Part shown: piece after piece, positions 9,075-17,022 of the stretch
Layout of the letters: each line of letters starts with the position of its first letter
Position numbering within the stretch: position 1 is the first letter of the stretch
Assembly: GCA_035701265.1 (NCBI GenBank)
Contig: DASSNU010000021.1
Location: 372,001 to 436,000, forward strand
Reading direction: 5' to 3'
Length of the DNA stretch: 64,000 bases
From: DASSNU01 sp035701265
GTDB taxonomy: Bacteria; Gemmatimonadota; Gemmatimonadetes; Gemmatimonadales; Gemmatimonadaceae
The notes under the pieces: generated by a model
The model's database searches: none
Told to the model about the DNA's origin: nothing
Seen by the model: only the letters and a program-made list of their open reading frames with translations
Made by a program: the position numbers and the translations under genes

Positions 9075-10907
9075 ATGCCGTCCACGACGTGGTGGGTCCG
9101 GCCCGCCGCGAGCGCCCGTTCTGTTCTTCTGCTAGGAAGTGTGCTAGGTGGGATCGCCTGCACGGACAACACGTCGCTTCCTACCCAGGCCGACAGCGGC
9201 ATCCCTGTGCGGACAATGGCAAGCGACCCGGCGCAGACGGTGTCGTACTGGTACGGCGGTGAAGAGATCGTTCTGCACCCAGATCCGGCCCGCGTTGTGC
9301 TTTCGCTGGATGCTGCACACTCGTCACGCACCGGCGTGCAACGCGTCCTTACCGCCGGTGGAGTAGCGGCGAGTCGCATAGAGCGCCTGCCGCAAATCGC
9401 CGGGCACTGGATAGTGGAGCTGTCAGGCGGGGCCTCCGCCGCGAGCGTGGCAGAGGCGATCAACCACGCACGTGCCACTCATCTTTCCACAGTGTTGGGT
9501 ACGAAGTTCATGGCGCCGGTATATCACACCGATGATGGTGCCGAGTACCGGCCGGTGGGGCAGATGATCGTCAAGTTCCGCCCAGACGCGAGCCAGGGTG
9601 CCATCGACGCGCTCTTGAAAGGCCTTGGCAGCACTGTGGTGCGCCCTCCCCAGCCGGACTCCGGGCGCGTGGAGTACCTCATCAGCTATCCGGCGGATTC
9701 CACGGTCCCGTTGCGCGTGGTTGGGTCACTCCATGCGAGTGCCCTCGTGGAGTGGGCGGAACCGGACGGCGTTCCCAGCGCCGAGCTCCATTCAGTGCCC
9801 TCGGATCAGTACTACGCACTTCAATATTATCTGAAGAATGCGGTGATGCTGAACGGCGTGCATGTCGACGTGAACGTCGAGCCGGCGTGGGACGTGACCA
9901 CAGGCTACTACCTCGTGGACGTCGCTGTCGTGGGCGACGGAGTCGACTGGTCGCATCCAGACTTCGAGGGGAGAGTGGGATGGGGGTGGGACGCATTCTC
10001 AGCGGATCCCAGCCAGTGCGATACCGACTGCGCGCACAAGCCGTTCGGTGACGACACCCATGGGACGGCGGTGGCAGGAATCATCGCGGCTTCGCAGAAC
10101 AATCCAGCGGAGGACAACTTCAACTTAAAGGAAGGGATTTCCGGTATCGCCCCGGGTGTACACATCACGCCGATCCGGATCGCGAGGGGAGGACAATTTG
10201 CGCTCGCATCGCGGATTGCGGACGGGATCAATTTTGCCTGGACGACGGGCGCTGCGGTGATCAACAACAGCTGGGGCAGCGACGTGTCGCTGAATGACGT
10301 CGCGCAGGCGATCACCAATGCCATCACGCAGGGACGCGGCGGCAAGGGGGTGGTCGTCGTCGCATCTGCGGGCAACAGGACGGACAGATCGGCTGGGCGA
10401 TTCGTACCCGTCCAGTTTCCGGCACGTATGTCGAGTGTAATCTCGGTCAGCGCGATCAATCGGAATGGGGGCATCGCAAACTACGCCCCCAACAGCGGCT
10501 TCGGCACGCATATCACGTTAGTTGCTCCCAGTAGCGACAAAGTTCCCTCGGGCGACCTGGCGACATGTTTTGCGCTCAGCATTGAGGATGTCGTGACCAC
10601 GGAACTCACGGGGCTTTCTGGCTGCAACGACGGCCCAGATCCCGACAAGCCGGACTACACTCAGCACTTCGGTGGCACGTCTGCAGCTGCTCCCCAGGTC
10701 TCGGGCGCGGCGGCTCTCCTCATCTCTGCCGATCCGTCGCTTACCTCGAGTGGTGTAACATTCAAGCTCACTTCCGCCGCCGACCCCTGGGGCCCATCGC
10801 AGACGTACGGTGCCGGTAAGCTGAACATTGGCCGGGCGCTCGCTCCACCTCCCCCGCCGCCCCCGCCACCCGAGTGCGAGCCAGTGCCCCCAGCCGTGAC
10901 GTGCTGA
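9075..10907 (+). CDS. Subtilisin-like (S8) secreted protease homologue lacking the catalytic Asp
   Basis: A 610-residue exported protein. The N-terminus has a hydrophobic signal (SVLLLGSVLGGIAC) with an imperfect lipobox at Cys29. A prodomain of the fervidolysin type follows (VGQMIVKFRPDAS), then a subtilase domain from about residue 270. His329 (DDTHGTAVAGII), Asn397 (NNSWGS) and Ser536 (GGTSAAAPQVSG) are all in place. The first catalytic position reads VAVVGDGVDWSHPD, where D-[ST/D]-G is expected: Gly287 (GGC, 9933-9935) stands where the nucleophile-orienting Asp should be, with Asp288 next to it. The C-terminus is a polyproline tail ending in Cys. The ATG at 9075 is preferred over 9021 because it places the signal at the N-terminus. 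Confidence 0.88.
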   Translation: MPSTTWWVRPAASARSVLLLGSVLGGIACTDNTSLPTQADSGIPVRTMASDPAQTVSYWYGGEEIVLHPDPARVVLSLDAAHSSRTGVQRVLTAGGVAASRIERLPQIAGHWIVELSGGASAASVAEAINHARATHLSTVLGTKFMAPVYHTDDGAEYRPVGQMIVKFRPDASQGAIDALLKGLGSTVVRPPQPDSGRVEYLISYPADSTVPLRVVGSLHASALVEWAEPDGVPSAELHSVPSDQYYALQYYLKNAVMLNGVHVDVNVEPAWDVTTGYYLVDVAVVGDGVDWSHPDFEGRVGWGWDAFSADPSQCDTDCAHKPFGDDTHGTAVAGIIAASQNNPAEDNFNLKEGISGIAPGVHITPIRIARGGQFALASRIADGINFAWTTGAAVINNSWGSDVSLNDVAQAITNAITQGRGGKGVVVVASAGNRTDRSAGRFVPVQFPARMSSVISVSAINRNGGIANYAPNSGFGTHITLVAPSSDKVPSGDLATCFALSIEDVVTTELTGLSGCNDGPDPDKPDYTQHFGGTSAAAPQVSGAAALLISADPSLTSSGVTFKLTSAADPWGPSQTYGAGKLNIGRALAPPPPPPPPPECEPVPPAVTC

Positions 10908-11038
10908 CGCGAGCGCTCACAGCCGAGTGTGGTTGACGGTTGCAGGTCGGCAGCAAATGATCTGAGGACCGCGAGCGGCTGCATCTGAGGCGCCACTCGC
11001 TGTCCTCGGCGCGGCGGTTCCAATCCACCTGTCCTCTG

Positions 11039-12220
11039 ATGATGGCGTCACCAACACCTGGACGACTTCACAGCTATGCCAGAGCGGCGTGTGCACTGGC
11101 CGTACTGCTGCTGGCAGCATGCGCGGACGCGGAAGCCCCATCGCCGGTTGGGGATGTTGCGGTGATCGTGAACGTGGAGAGCGGCCGCGTTCCCGTGGTC
11201 ACCATCCCTCAAGGGCGGCGACTTCCTGAAGGGGACCTCCTACCGCGCTTCGTGTGGTCACATGCTACGTCGCCGGATACCAGCGTGGCGTATCTCTCGA
11301 CCCAGAGTGACGATGCGCAGACGGTCGAGCTCATCGCACTCGATCTCCGAACGCGCCGCATCCGCTGGCGCGAGACGTGGCCGGACATCCTGGCGCGGAG
11401 CCTCATCGGACCGGTCTTCACAGAGAGGCCCGGGGCGCTATCCCTCAGCCCGGACGGCACCCGTCTCTTCGTAGCCGATGCGCTCCAGGGCAATACGCGA
11501 GGGATGCTCGTGCTCGATCTCGCCACGCGTACTCCGGTCGGCTTCGTTCCGGGCTTCTCCGTTGGCGTCGCTGGTCTGGTCGCGGTCCCGGCCGGTACGA
11601 ACTTCCCTCGCGGTATCATGCTCGCCGCCGCCACGCCCACTGCAACTTCTGCCAGCACCCTCTTTCTGATTGATCCGGATACGTTCGCCATTGTCGATTC
11701 CATACCCAACCTGGTCCCGGCGGGCGTCGGAAGCATCAGCAATCTGGTTCTGACACCGAACGGTCAGGATGTGTACGGAGCGAGGCAGGGGCAGCTCATC
11801 CGAATCGACCTCCCGTCGCGGAGCGTGACGGCCCGCACGACCACCACGCCGTTCGCGGGAGGGATAGCTGTCTCACCCGATGGGCGATCGGTGTTCGTGG
11901 CCGATCACGGCGACTTCTTCGACAGTCCGGGTTCAGGGAAGATCTTTCGGTATGCCACGAACCTCGACCCGCTCCCGCCTGTTCAACTACCTACGAATCT
12001 GTCCGACCCAGTTCTGGTGAGCCACGACGTGGCGGTCAGCGCTGATAATCGTACACTATACGTCACCTCGGGTACGTCGCAGACAGGACCGCTCTTCGGA
12101 CCACAACCTGGCAGGCTGCTGATCGTCGATCTGGAGAGCGGCAGTACAAGAGTCGTTCCGCTCAATGATTGGAACCCGGTCACCATAATTGTTGTGAGTG
12201 CCGGCGGATCCGAGCCGTAG
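11039..12220 (+). CDS. Beta-propeller lipoprotein of unknown function
   Basis: A 393-residue lipoprotein: signal LAVLLLAAC with a good lipobox and Cys28. The mature part is a series of repeats with WD40/YncE-like signatures (LSLSPDGTRLFVAD, LTPNGQDVYGA, VSPDGRSVFVADHGD, VSADNRTLYVTSG), spaced about 50-60 residues apart, predicting a six- or seven-bladed propeller at the cell surface. It lies 131 bp after the subtilase on the same strand. The role (binding or scaffolding) cannot be assigned from sequence. Confidence 0.8.
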   Translation: MMASPTPGRLHSYARAACALAVLLLAACADAEAPSPVGDVAVIVNVESGRVPVVTIPQGRRLPEGDLLPRFVWSHATSPDTSVAYLSTQSDDAQTVELIALDLRTRRIRWRETWPDILARSLIGPVFTERPGALSLSPDGTRLFVADALQGNTRGMLVLDLATRTPVGFVPGFSVGVAGLVAVPAGTNFPRGIMLAAATPTATSASTLFLIDPDTFAIVDSIPNLVPAGVGSISNLVLTPNGQDVYGARQGQLIRIDLPSRSVTARTTTTPFAGGIAVSPDGRSVFVADHGDFFDSPGSGKIFRYATNLDPLPPVQLPTNLSDPVLVSHDVAVSADNRTLYVTSGTSQTGPLFGPQPGRLLIVDLESGSTRVVPLNDWNPVTIIVVSAGGSEP

Positions 12221-12387
12221 CTTGGCCGTCGAATGGATGTATACCTCCACGGACGCCCTTGCTTCGGGAGCCACTCCCCAAACCGGTAATCCCGAGAAGT
12301 CCGAATCGCACGAGGAATCCGCGCGGACCGCATGGGAATCGTCTCCCGCAAATCGAGCCGGACGCAACACAGGTATGGAATCCAACG

Positions 12388-12483
12388 ATGCGCAATACCG
12401 GAGCAGCAGTGGCTGGTGCCTCGGGATTGGCACTCATCTTACTTTACTGTGGCTATCTCGTGTGGGGACGGCGGCCGCGCTAG
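12388..12483 (+). CDS. Possible 31-residue single-pass membrane peptide
   Basis: A short frame, ATG to TAG, encodes 31 residues with a hydrophobic core (GLALILLYCGYLVW) and a basic GRRPR end, consistent with a small inner-membrane peptide. It stands alone in the 276 bp between the lipoprotein and the broken gene. No good ribosome binding site is seen, so it may be fortuitous. Confidence 0.25.
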   Translation: MRNTGAAVAGASGLALILLYCGYLVWGRRPR

Positions 12484-12496
12484 CATTCTGAAGTCT

Positions 12497-12893
12497 ATGC
12501 ACAACGTCATCCCGTTCTATCTTTCCGTACGGATCTATCCGCAATCGCGCGACGCTCTCCATTCTCGGTGTGTCATTATGGTCGACTTGATACCGAGGCA
12601 ATTTCAGAGCGGACTGCGATTGAACGCCGTTCCACTTCCGCCATTTCTGTCGCATGCGTGGGGAGTTCTCCAGTCGGTGCTGGAGGCAGTTATTGATCGC
12701 GGATATATCACGAGAGTGCGTCTGCCGGACAGGCCAGATCGACCTGAGCTGCCGATCGATGTCATATCGGACCGTCGCAGTGTGGAGCAGTTGGTTGAGT
12801 GGTTACGGGAATATGTCGATAACAAACGCTTGTATCCGATCGGTTTGTGGAGCATGCAGCAGGAGCAGTATCTGAAGGCTGAAGAAACGGTAC
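12497..12893 (+). pseudogene. Gene of unknown function truncated by the IS3-type element
   Basis: From an ATG at 12497 (alternative ATG at 12584) an unrecognised protein runs 132 codons before entering the IS3 left end at about 12894, after which the frame is IS-derived. The retained part is not biased like the IS: it contains FYLSVRIYPQSRDAL, DRRSVEQLVEWLREYVDN and YPIGLWSMQQEQYLKAEE, reading as a real mixed alpha/beta protein of AT-richer composition. A 36-codon open tail (14204-14311, stop TAA 14312-14314, ending VQLYQLRFVLRRFGENCP) beyond the IS could be its lost C-terminus, but no target duplication links the two sides. Confidence 0.55.
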
Positions 12894-12980
12894 ACAGAGG
12901 TGGCCTGAAGAAGTTGGACAGGTGGGATAAGTGGAAATCGGCGCTCCACGAGGCGATACGCTCGCCAACCAGGAGGCGCA

Positions 12981-13289
12981 TTGCCGATGCGACGCCCCCG
13001 ACGGAACCACTCAGCGGCGTTCAAGGCGAAGGTGGCCTTGGCCGCGATCGAAAGCAATGGGACGCTCGCCGAACTGGCCCAGCGGTTCGACGTCCACCCG
13101 AACCAGATCACCGAATGGCGGCGCCAGCTCGTGGCGCACGCGGCCGACGCATTCACGATTGGGCGTGAGCGGCGTGAACCGCCGATCGACGTGAAAGCAC
13201 TCCACGCCAAGATCGGCCAACAGGCGCTGGAGCTGGATTTTTTGGCCACCGCGCTCGGACGCGCCCCCGGGCCGAACGGCAAGCGATGA
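12981..13289 (+). CDS. IS3-family transposase OrfA (helix-turn-helix subunit)
   Basis: The 102-residue product has the IS3 OrfA layout: a basic N-terminus, a helix-turn-helix at about 10-50 (FKAKVALAAIESNGTLAELA and FDVHPNQITEWRRQ) and a C-terminal leucine-rich helix (KIGQQALELDFLATAL). It recognises the element's ends and is normally fused to OrfB by -1 frameshifting. Here the two frames meet at ATGA (13286-13289), which would also allow coupled reinitiation. Confidence 0.9.
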   Translation: MPMRRPRRNHSAAFKAKVALAAIESNGTLAELAQRFDVHPNQITEWRRQLVAHAADAFTIGRERREPPIDVKALHAKIGQQALELDFLATALGRAPGPNGKR

Positions 13290-13485
13290 TCGACCGGACG
13301 CACCGGCTCTCGATCCCGCGCCCAGCGCGCCTCCTGGGGCTGTCACGCGCGTCGGCCTACTATGCCGCGCGCGTGGCCGGTGAGGCCACGCTCACGCTGA
13401 CGCGACGCATCGACGAGCTGCCTCTCGAGCGGCCCTTCGCGGGCAGTCGCATGCTGCGCGACCTCCTGAATGACGACGGCGTGGC

Positions 13486-13517
13486 GGTGGGTCGCGAGCA
13501 TGGTGGGTCGCGAGCAT
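13486..13517 (+). repeat. Perfect tandem duplication of 16 bp in IS3 orfB
   Basis: GGTGGGTCGCGAGCAT occurs at 13486-13501 and again at 13502-13517, causing a frameshift in orfB. Confidence 0.9.
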
Positions 13518-13662
13518 GTGCGAACGCTCATGCACCGGCTCGCGATCACCGCCATCTATCAGCGGCCGAGGACGACGCAGCGGCATCGCGCGCACCCGGT
13601 GTTCCCGTATCTGCTGCGCACGCTCACGGTCACGCGGCCGCATCACGTCTGGGCCGCCGACA

Positions 13663-13684
13663 TCACGTCTATCTCACGTATATC
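13663..13684 (+). repeat. Near-perfect tandem duplication of 11 bp in IS3 orfB
   Basis: TCACGTCTATC (13663-13673) is followed by TCACGTATATC (13674-13684). It returns the frame shifted by the 16-bp duplication. Confidence 0.85.
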
Positions 13685-14202
13685 CCCATGGCGCGCGGCT
13701 TCGTCTATCTCGTCGCGGTGATGGACTGGGCGAGCCGGACGGTGCTCACCTGGCGCGTGTCGCCCATGCTGACGAGCGACTTCTGCGTGGCCGCGCTCGA
13801 GGAGGCGCTGGACCGCTTCGGCACGCCCGAGATCTTCAACACCGATCAAGGCAGCCAATTCACGAGTGCCCAGTTCCTGAACGTGCTCCGCCGCCGCGAG
13901 ATGCAGAGCAGCATGGATGGTCGGGGCTGCTGGCGCGACAACGTCGTCGTCGAACGCCTCTGGCGCTCCGTCAAGTACGAAGAGGTGTATCTCCACGCGT
14001 ACGAGACCGTCTCCCAGGTCCGAGCCGGGCTCTCGCGCGACTTCCAATTCTTTAATCACCGCCGGCCCCACGCCGCGCTGTCGCGCCGAACCCCGGACAG
14101 CGTGTACTTTACCGCACTGCCTCGACTGCTCACGTCCACACCCCGCGCTGTTCCACTTATCCCGGCCGCCTGACCTGTCTCAATCCGTCAGGCCACCTCT
14201 GT

Positions 14203-14507
14203 TGACCGGGCGACAGGGCATGGTGTGGCGCTGGCGAAAGCGGAGTGTGAGCGGAACGTGCAGCTGTACCAACTGCGATTCGTGCTCCGAAGGTTCGGGG
14301 AGAATTGTCCGTAACTCGGTACTAGCCGGCGCTCCAACGTCGCAGTGAACCGTCCCGGCATCGTCGGAGGCGCCAACACGTGAGCGATTGGAGTCGCCTT
14401 GGGGCACACACGGTCTGTCGCAGACTCCTGGAGCGGACTGAGGCGCTCGCGCAAGTGCACATCGCCCAGCGCCCTCGAGGTGGGCCGGTATCAGCCCCTC
14501 GCCCCCT
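14203..14507. other. Intergenic region holding only a gene remnant
   Basis: The 305 bases between the IS3 right end and the PtsN-like gene contain one protein-like tail (14204-14311, stop 14312-14314) that has no start of its own; see the truncated gene at 12497. The remaining bases to the convergent ptsN-like stop show no gene or clear hairpin. Confidence 0.5.
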
Positions 14508-14960
14508 TCAGATCCCCTTCTCCTCGAGCAACTGCAGGAAGTCCCCCGGCTCCGTGAGCGCGAACAGCCGCTCCGGCACGTCGGGCTCCTTGCTGAACTG
14601 CGCGATCTTTCCGAGCACGGGGAGATACTGGTTCGACACCTCGAGCGGGGGCGCCACGATCAGGAAAAAGAAGTGCACCGGCTTCTCGTCGATCGCCTTG
14701 AAGTCGGTCCCCTCCGGCTTCCGGCCGAACGCGACGCGCAGCTTGTTCACCACGAGCGACCGGCAGTGCGGGATCGCGATTCCGCGCCCGATGCCGGTGG
14801 AGCCCAGGTTCTCGCGCCGCTTCAGCATCTTGTAGAGCATCCCCTCCGACTTCTCATCCAGCTTGAGCAGCCCGATGAGCTCCTTCAGGATCTCGTCCTT
14901 CGACGTCCCCTGGAGCTCGAGCTGGATCGCGTCCTGATCGAAGAACTGGCGCAGTTCCAT
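14508..14960 (-). CDS. PtsN-like PTS EIIA domain protein
   Basis: A stand-alone 150-residue EIIA domain of the fructose/nitrogen (PTS_EIIA_2) class. The phosphorylatable His is in RGIAIPHCRS, inside the usual STGIGRGIAIPH block, and the domain spans the whole protein. EIIA-Ntr proteins regulate K+ transport, carbon/nitrogen balance or envelope stress rather than importing sugars. There is no EIIB or EIIC nearby. A good promoter lies on this strand at 15113-15141, leaving a leader of about 145 nt. A second EIIA of the same class is at 53906. Confidence 0.9.
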   Translation of the reverse strand: MELRQFFDQDAIQLELQGTSKDEILKELIGLLKLDEKSEGMLYKMLKRRENLGSTGIGRGIAIPHCRSLVVNKLRVAFGRKPEGTDFKAIDEKPVHFFFLIVAPPLEVSNQYLPVLGKIAQFSKEPDVPERLFALTEPGDFLQLLEEKGI

Positions 14961-15112
14961 CTATTCCTCAGCGCGGTGCGGCATGATGGTGGCTCCCGGC
15001 GCGATGCGCGTGGCGTCCCCCGCGCGTTGCACGCGGGCGCGTCCACGATGCGCGCCGGGCGAACCGACTCGCCACCCGGCGAGAGCACCGCCGGTGGCCC
15101 CGGACCGGAGCG

Positions 15113-15141
15113 AAGCTACACGCGCCGGTGATGCGTGTCAA
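15113..15141 (-). promoter_or_regulatory. Promoter for the ptsN-like gene
   Basis: On the minus strand, TTGACA (15136-15141) and TAGCTT (15113-15118) are separated by 17 nt. It overlaps the back of the divergent dusB promoter region. Confidence 0.6.
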
Positions 15142-15150
15142 ATGCCTGTA

Positions 15151-15179
15151 TTGCATGGACTTCGGGGCAACGTTAGCTT
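15151..15179 (+). promoter_or_regulatory. Promoter for dusB
   Basis: TTGCAT (15151-15156), 17-nt spacer, TAGCTT (15174-15179). Transcription would begin about 15186, almost at the ATG 15188; this argues against the upstream in-frame starts at 15128/15131. Confidence 0.55.
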
Positions 15180-15187
15180 ACAGGGTC

Positions 15188-16240
15188 ATGCCCTTTCCGA
15201 TCGCGCTCCCGTTCCGCGTTCCGCTCTACCTCGCTCCCATGGCGGGGGTGTCGGAGGCGCCCTTCCGCCGCATCTGCCGCCGCTTCGGCGCCGATGTGGT
15301 AGTCACCGAGTTCCTGTCGGCCGAGGGGATTCGACGCGAGAATCCGGCCACGATCGCGAAGCTGCGCTTCGCCCCGCAGGAGCGCCCGATCGGCGTGCAG
15401 ATCTTTGGCGCCGACCCGCACGCCATGGCCGAGGCGGCCGCGCTCGTCACCGACGTCTTTCAGCCCGAGTTCATCGACATCAACTTCGGCTGCCCCGTCA
15501 AGAAGGTCGTCAAGCGCAACGGCGGCTCCGGGTGCCTCAAGGATCTTGGGCTCGTGCGCGACGTCGTACGCGCCGTGGTGAAGGCCACGCATCTCCCGGT
15601 GACGACGAAGATCCGGAGCGGGTGGAACGAGGAGATGCGCGATCCGGTCACGATCGCTCTCACCTGCCAGGATGCGGGGTCGCGCGTGCTCACGCTGCAT
15701 CCGCGCACGCGCACGCAGATGTACTCCGGCAGCGCGCGCTGGGAGGAGATCGCGGCGGTGACCGACGCCCTCGACATCCCGGTGCTCGGCAACGGCGACA
15801 TCAAGAACGCCGAGGATGCAGTGCGCATGCACCGCGAGACCGGGTGCGACGGCGTCATGATCGCGCGCGGCTCCTTCGGGCAGCCGTGGGTGTTTGCGCA
15901 GGCGCGCGCCATGCTGGAGGGCACACCCGTGCCCGCGGCGCCCCCGGTGGAGGAGCGCATCGCGCTCGCGCTCGAGCACGCGCGCATGGCCGCGGCGTAT
16001 GACGCCGACCCACGCGGTGCGGCAATCGAATTCCGCAAGCACCTGGGGTGGTACGTGAAGGGACTGCGCGGGTCCGCCGATCTCCGTCGACGGCTCTATG
16101 CCGTGGTGTCGGTGGCGGAGATGGAGGACATCTTCGCCGACTATCTCCACGCGATGGCGCGTGGCGATCTGCCCGTCGCGCCCGACGGAGAGGAGCAGCT
16201 GCCAGACGCAGAGCACGGGCGCGCCGCCGCGGCGGCGTGA
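15188..16240 (+). CDS. dusB: tRNA-dihydrouridine synthase
   Basis: FMN- and NADPH-dependent enzyme that reduces uridines in tRNA D-loops. Visible signatures are the TIM-barrel start LYLAPMAGVSEAPFR, the FMN-contacting VQIFGADP, the catalytic-Cys block INFGCPVKKVVKRNGGSG, the phosphate-binding GNGDIKN and GCDGVMIARGSFGQPW near the C-terminal end of the barrel, then a helical domain ending in an acidic/Ala-rich tail. About 350 residues, the usual family length. The ATG at 15188 is chosen because the conserved domain begins there and the promoter box lies just upstream. larB starts inside its stop codon (GTGA), so the two are coupled. Confidence 0.92.
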   Translation: MPFPIALPFRVPLYLAPMAGVSEAPFRRICRRFGADVVVTEFLSAEGIRRENPATIAKLRFAPQERPIGVQIFGADPHAMAEAAALVTDVFQPEFIDINFGCPVKKVVKRNGGSGCLKDLGLVRDVVRAVVKATHLPVTTKIRSGWNEEMRDPVTIALTCQDAGSRVLTLHPRTRTQMYSGSARWEEIAAVTDALDIPVLGNGDIKNAEDAVRMHRETGCDGVMIARGSFGQPWVFAQARAMLEGTPVPAAPPVEERIALALEHARMAAAYDADPRGAAIEFRKHLGWYVKGLRGSADLRRRLYAVVSVAEMEDIFADYLHAMARGDLPVAPDGEEQLPDAEHGRAAAAA

Positions 16241-17022
16241 CGCGCGAGCGACTGCTGGCGCTCTTGCGCCAGGTGGCCGCCGGCGAGATCGCCGTGGCCG
16301 ACGCGCTCCAGGAGCTCTCGCTCCCTCCCATCGAGTCGCTCGCGTACGCCACCGTCGATCACCACCGCGCCATCCGGCACGGCTATCCCGAAGTCATCCT
16401 CGCTCAGGGGAAAGCTCCCGAGCACGTGCTCGGGATCGCCGAGCGGCTGGCCGAACGCGGTGACGGCTTTCTCGCCACGCGGGCGGACGACACGGTGCGC
16501 ACGCTCCTGGCCGAGCGCTTTCCCGGTGCGGAGGTAAACGCGCTGGGGCGGACGGTGTACCTGCGCGGACGCGAGCGCGACTACGGGGAGCGTGCCGGCC
16601 CGGTGCTCATCGTGACCGCGGGAACGAGTGACCTGCCCGTGGCGGAAGAGGCGGCGGTGACGGCGCGCGCGCTGGGGAATCGCGTGGAGCGGCTGGACGA
16701 CGTGGGCGTCGCCGGCATTCACCGCATTCTTGCCAGGACGGATGCGCTGGCGCGCGCGGCAGTGGTGATCGTCGTCGCCGGTATGGAGGGCGCACTCCCG
16801 TCCGTGGTGGGCGGGCTGGTGAGCGTGCCCGTGATCGCGGTGCCCACGAGCGTGGGATACGGCGCGAGCTTCGGCGGCATCGCCGCACTGCTTGGCATGT
16901 TGAACAGTTGCGCCTCGGGCGTGACGGTCGTCAACATCGACAACGGCTTCGGTGCCGCCTACGCCGCATCCCGCATCACCCACCGCGCCCGTGACGAGGC
17001 TGCCGGCGTTCAAACGCCCTGA
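16237..17022 (+). CDS. larB: Nickel-pincer cofactor biosynthesis protein LarB
   Basis: LarB carboxylates and hydrolyses nicotinic acid adenine dinucleotide, the first step toward the nickel-pincer nucleotide. The C-terminal half shows the PurE-like (AIR carboxylase) fold: VLIVTAGTSDLPVAEEA, RLDDVGVAG, VIVVAGMEGALPSVVGGL, IAVPTSVGYGASFGGIAAL and GVTVVNIDNGFGAA. GTG start overlaps the dusB stop. 261 residues, normal for LarB. LarC, LarE and a lactate racemase are not in the window. Confidence 0.88.
   Translation: MTRERLLALLRQVAAGEIAVADALQELSLPPIESLAYATVDHHRAIRHGYPEVILAQGKAPEHVLGIAERLAERGDGFLATRADDTVRTLLAERFPGAEVNALGRTVYLRGRERDYGERAGPVLIVTAGTSDLPVAEEAAVTARALGNRVERLDDVGVAGIHRILARTDALARAAVVIVVAGMEGALPSVVGGLVSVPVIAVPTSVGYGASFGGIAALLGMLNSCASGVTVVNIDNGFGAAYAASRITHRARDEAAGVQTP

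Larger units (their letters stand above)
13286..14173 (+). pseudogene. IS3-family transposase OrfB broken by two tandem duplications
   Basis: The OrfB integrase (DDE, rve fold) begins normally (RPARLLGLSRASAYYA). At 13486-13517 a 16-bp sequence is duplicated in tandem and shifts the frame; the original reading GREHVRTLMHRL...VWAADIT continues in the +1 frame. At 13663-13684 an 11-bp near-duplication (10 of 11) shifts it back, restoring MARGFVYLVAVMDWASR, the second Asp region (IFNTDQGSQFTS) and the Glu region (WRDNVVVERLWRSVKYEEVY). The duplications sum to 27 bp, so the frame stays open, but about 60 residues, including the first catalytic Asp (AADIT), are scrambled. It should be inactive. 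Confidence 0.88.
12894..14202 (+). mobile_element. IS3-family insertion sequence with decayed orfB, about 1,309 bp
   Basis: Imperfect terminal inverted repeats occur at about 12894-12922 and 14174-14202; the outermost 15 bases match perfectly (ACAGAGGTGGCCTGA). Between them lie orfA and orfB, joined by an ATGA overlap. No 3-5 bp target duplication is visible at the edges (left flank GGTAC, right flank TGACC), so one flank may have been lost by a later deletion or recombination. Confidence 0.85.

Noticed and set aside
13470..13721. Separate short gene in the middle of the IS3 element
   Set aside because: It is the original OrfB frame exposed between two frameshifting tandem duplications, not an independent gene.
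12894..14202. Target-site duplication around the IS3-type element
   Set aside because: All possible end placements were compared; the flanks GGTAC and TGACC share no direct repeat of 3 or more bases.
15128..15187. Upstream starts (GTG 15128, ATG 15131) for dusB
   Set aside because: They precede the likely promoter boxes, and the added 20 residues (CLYCMDFG...) do not belong to the DusB family N-terminus.
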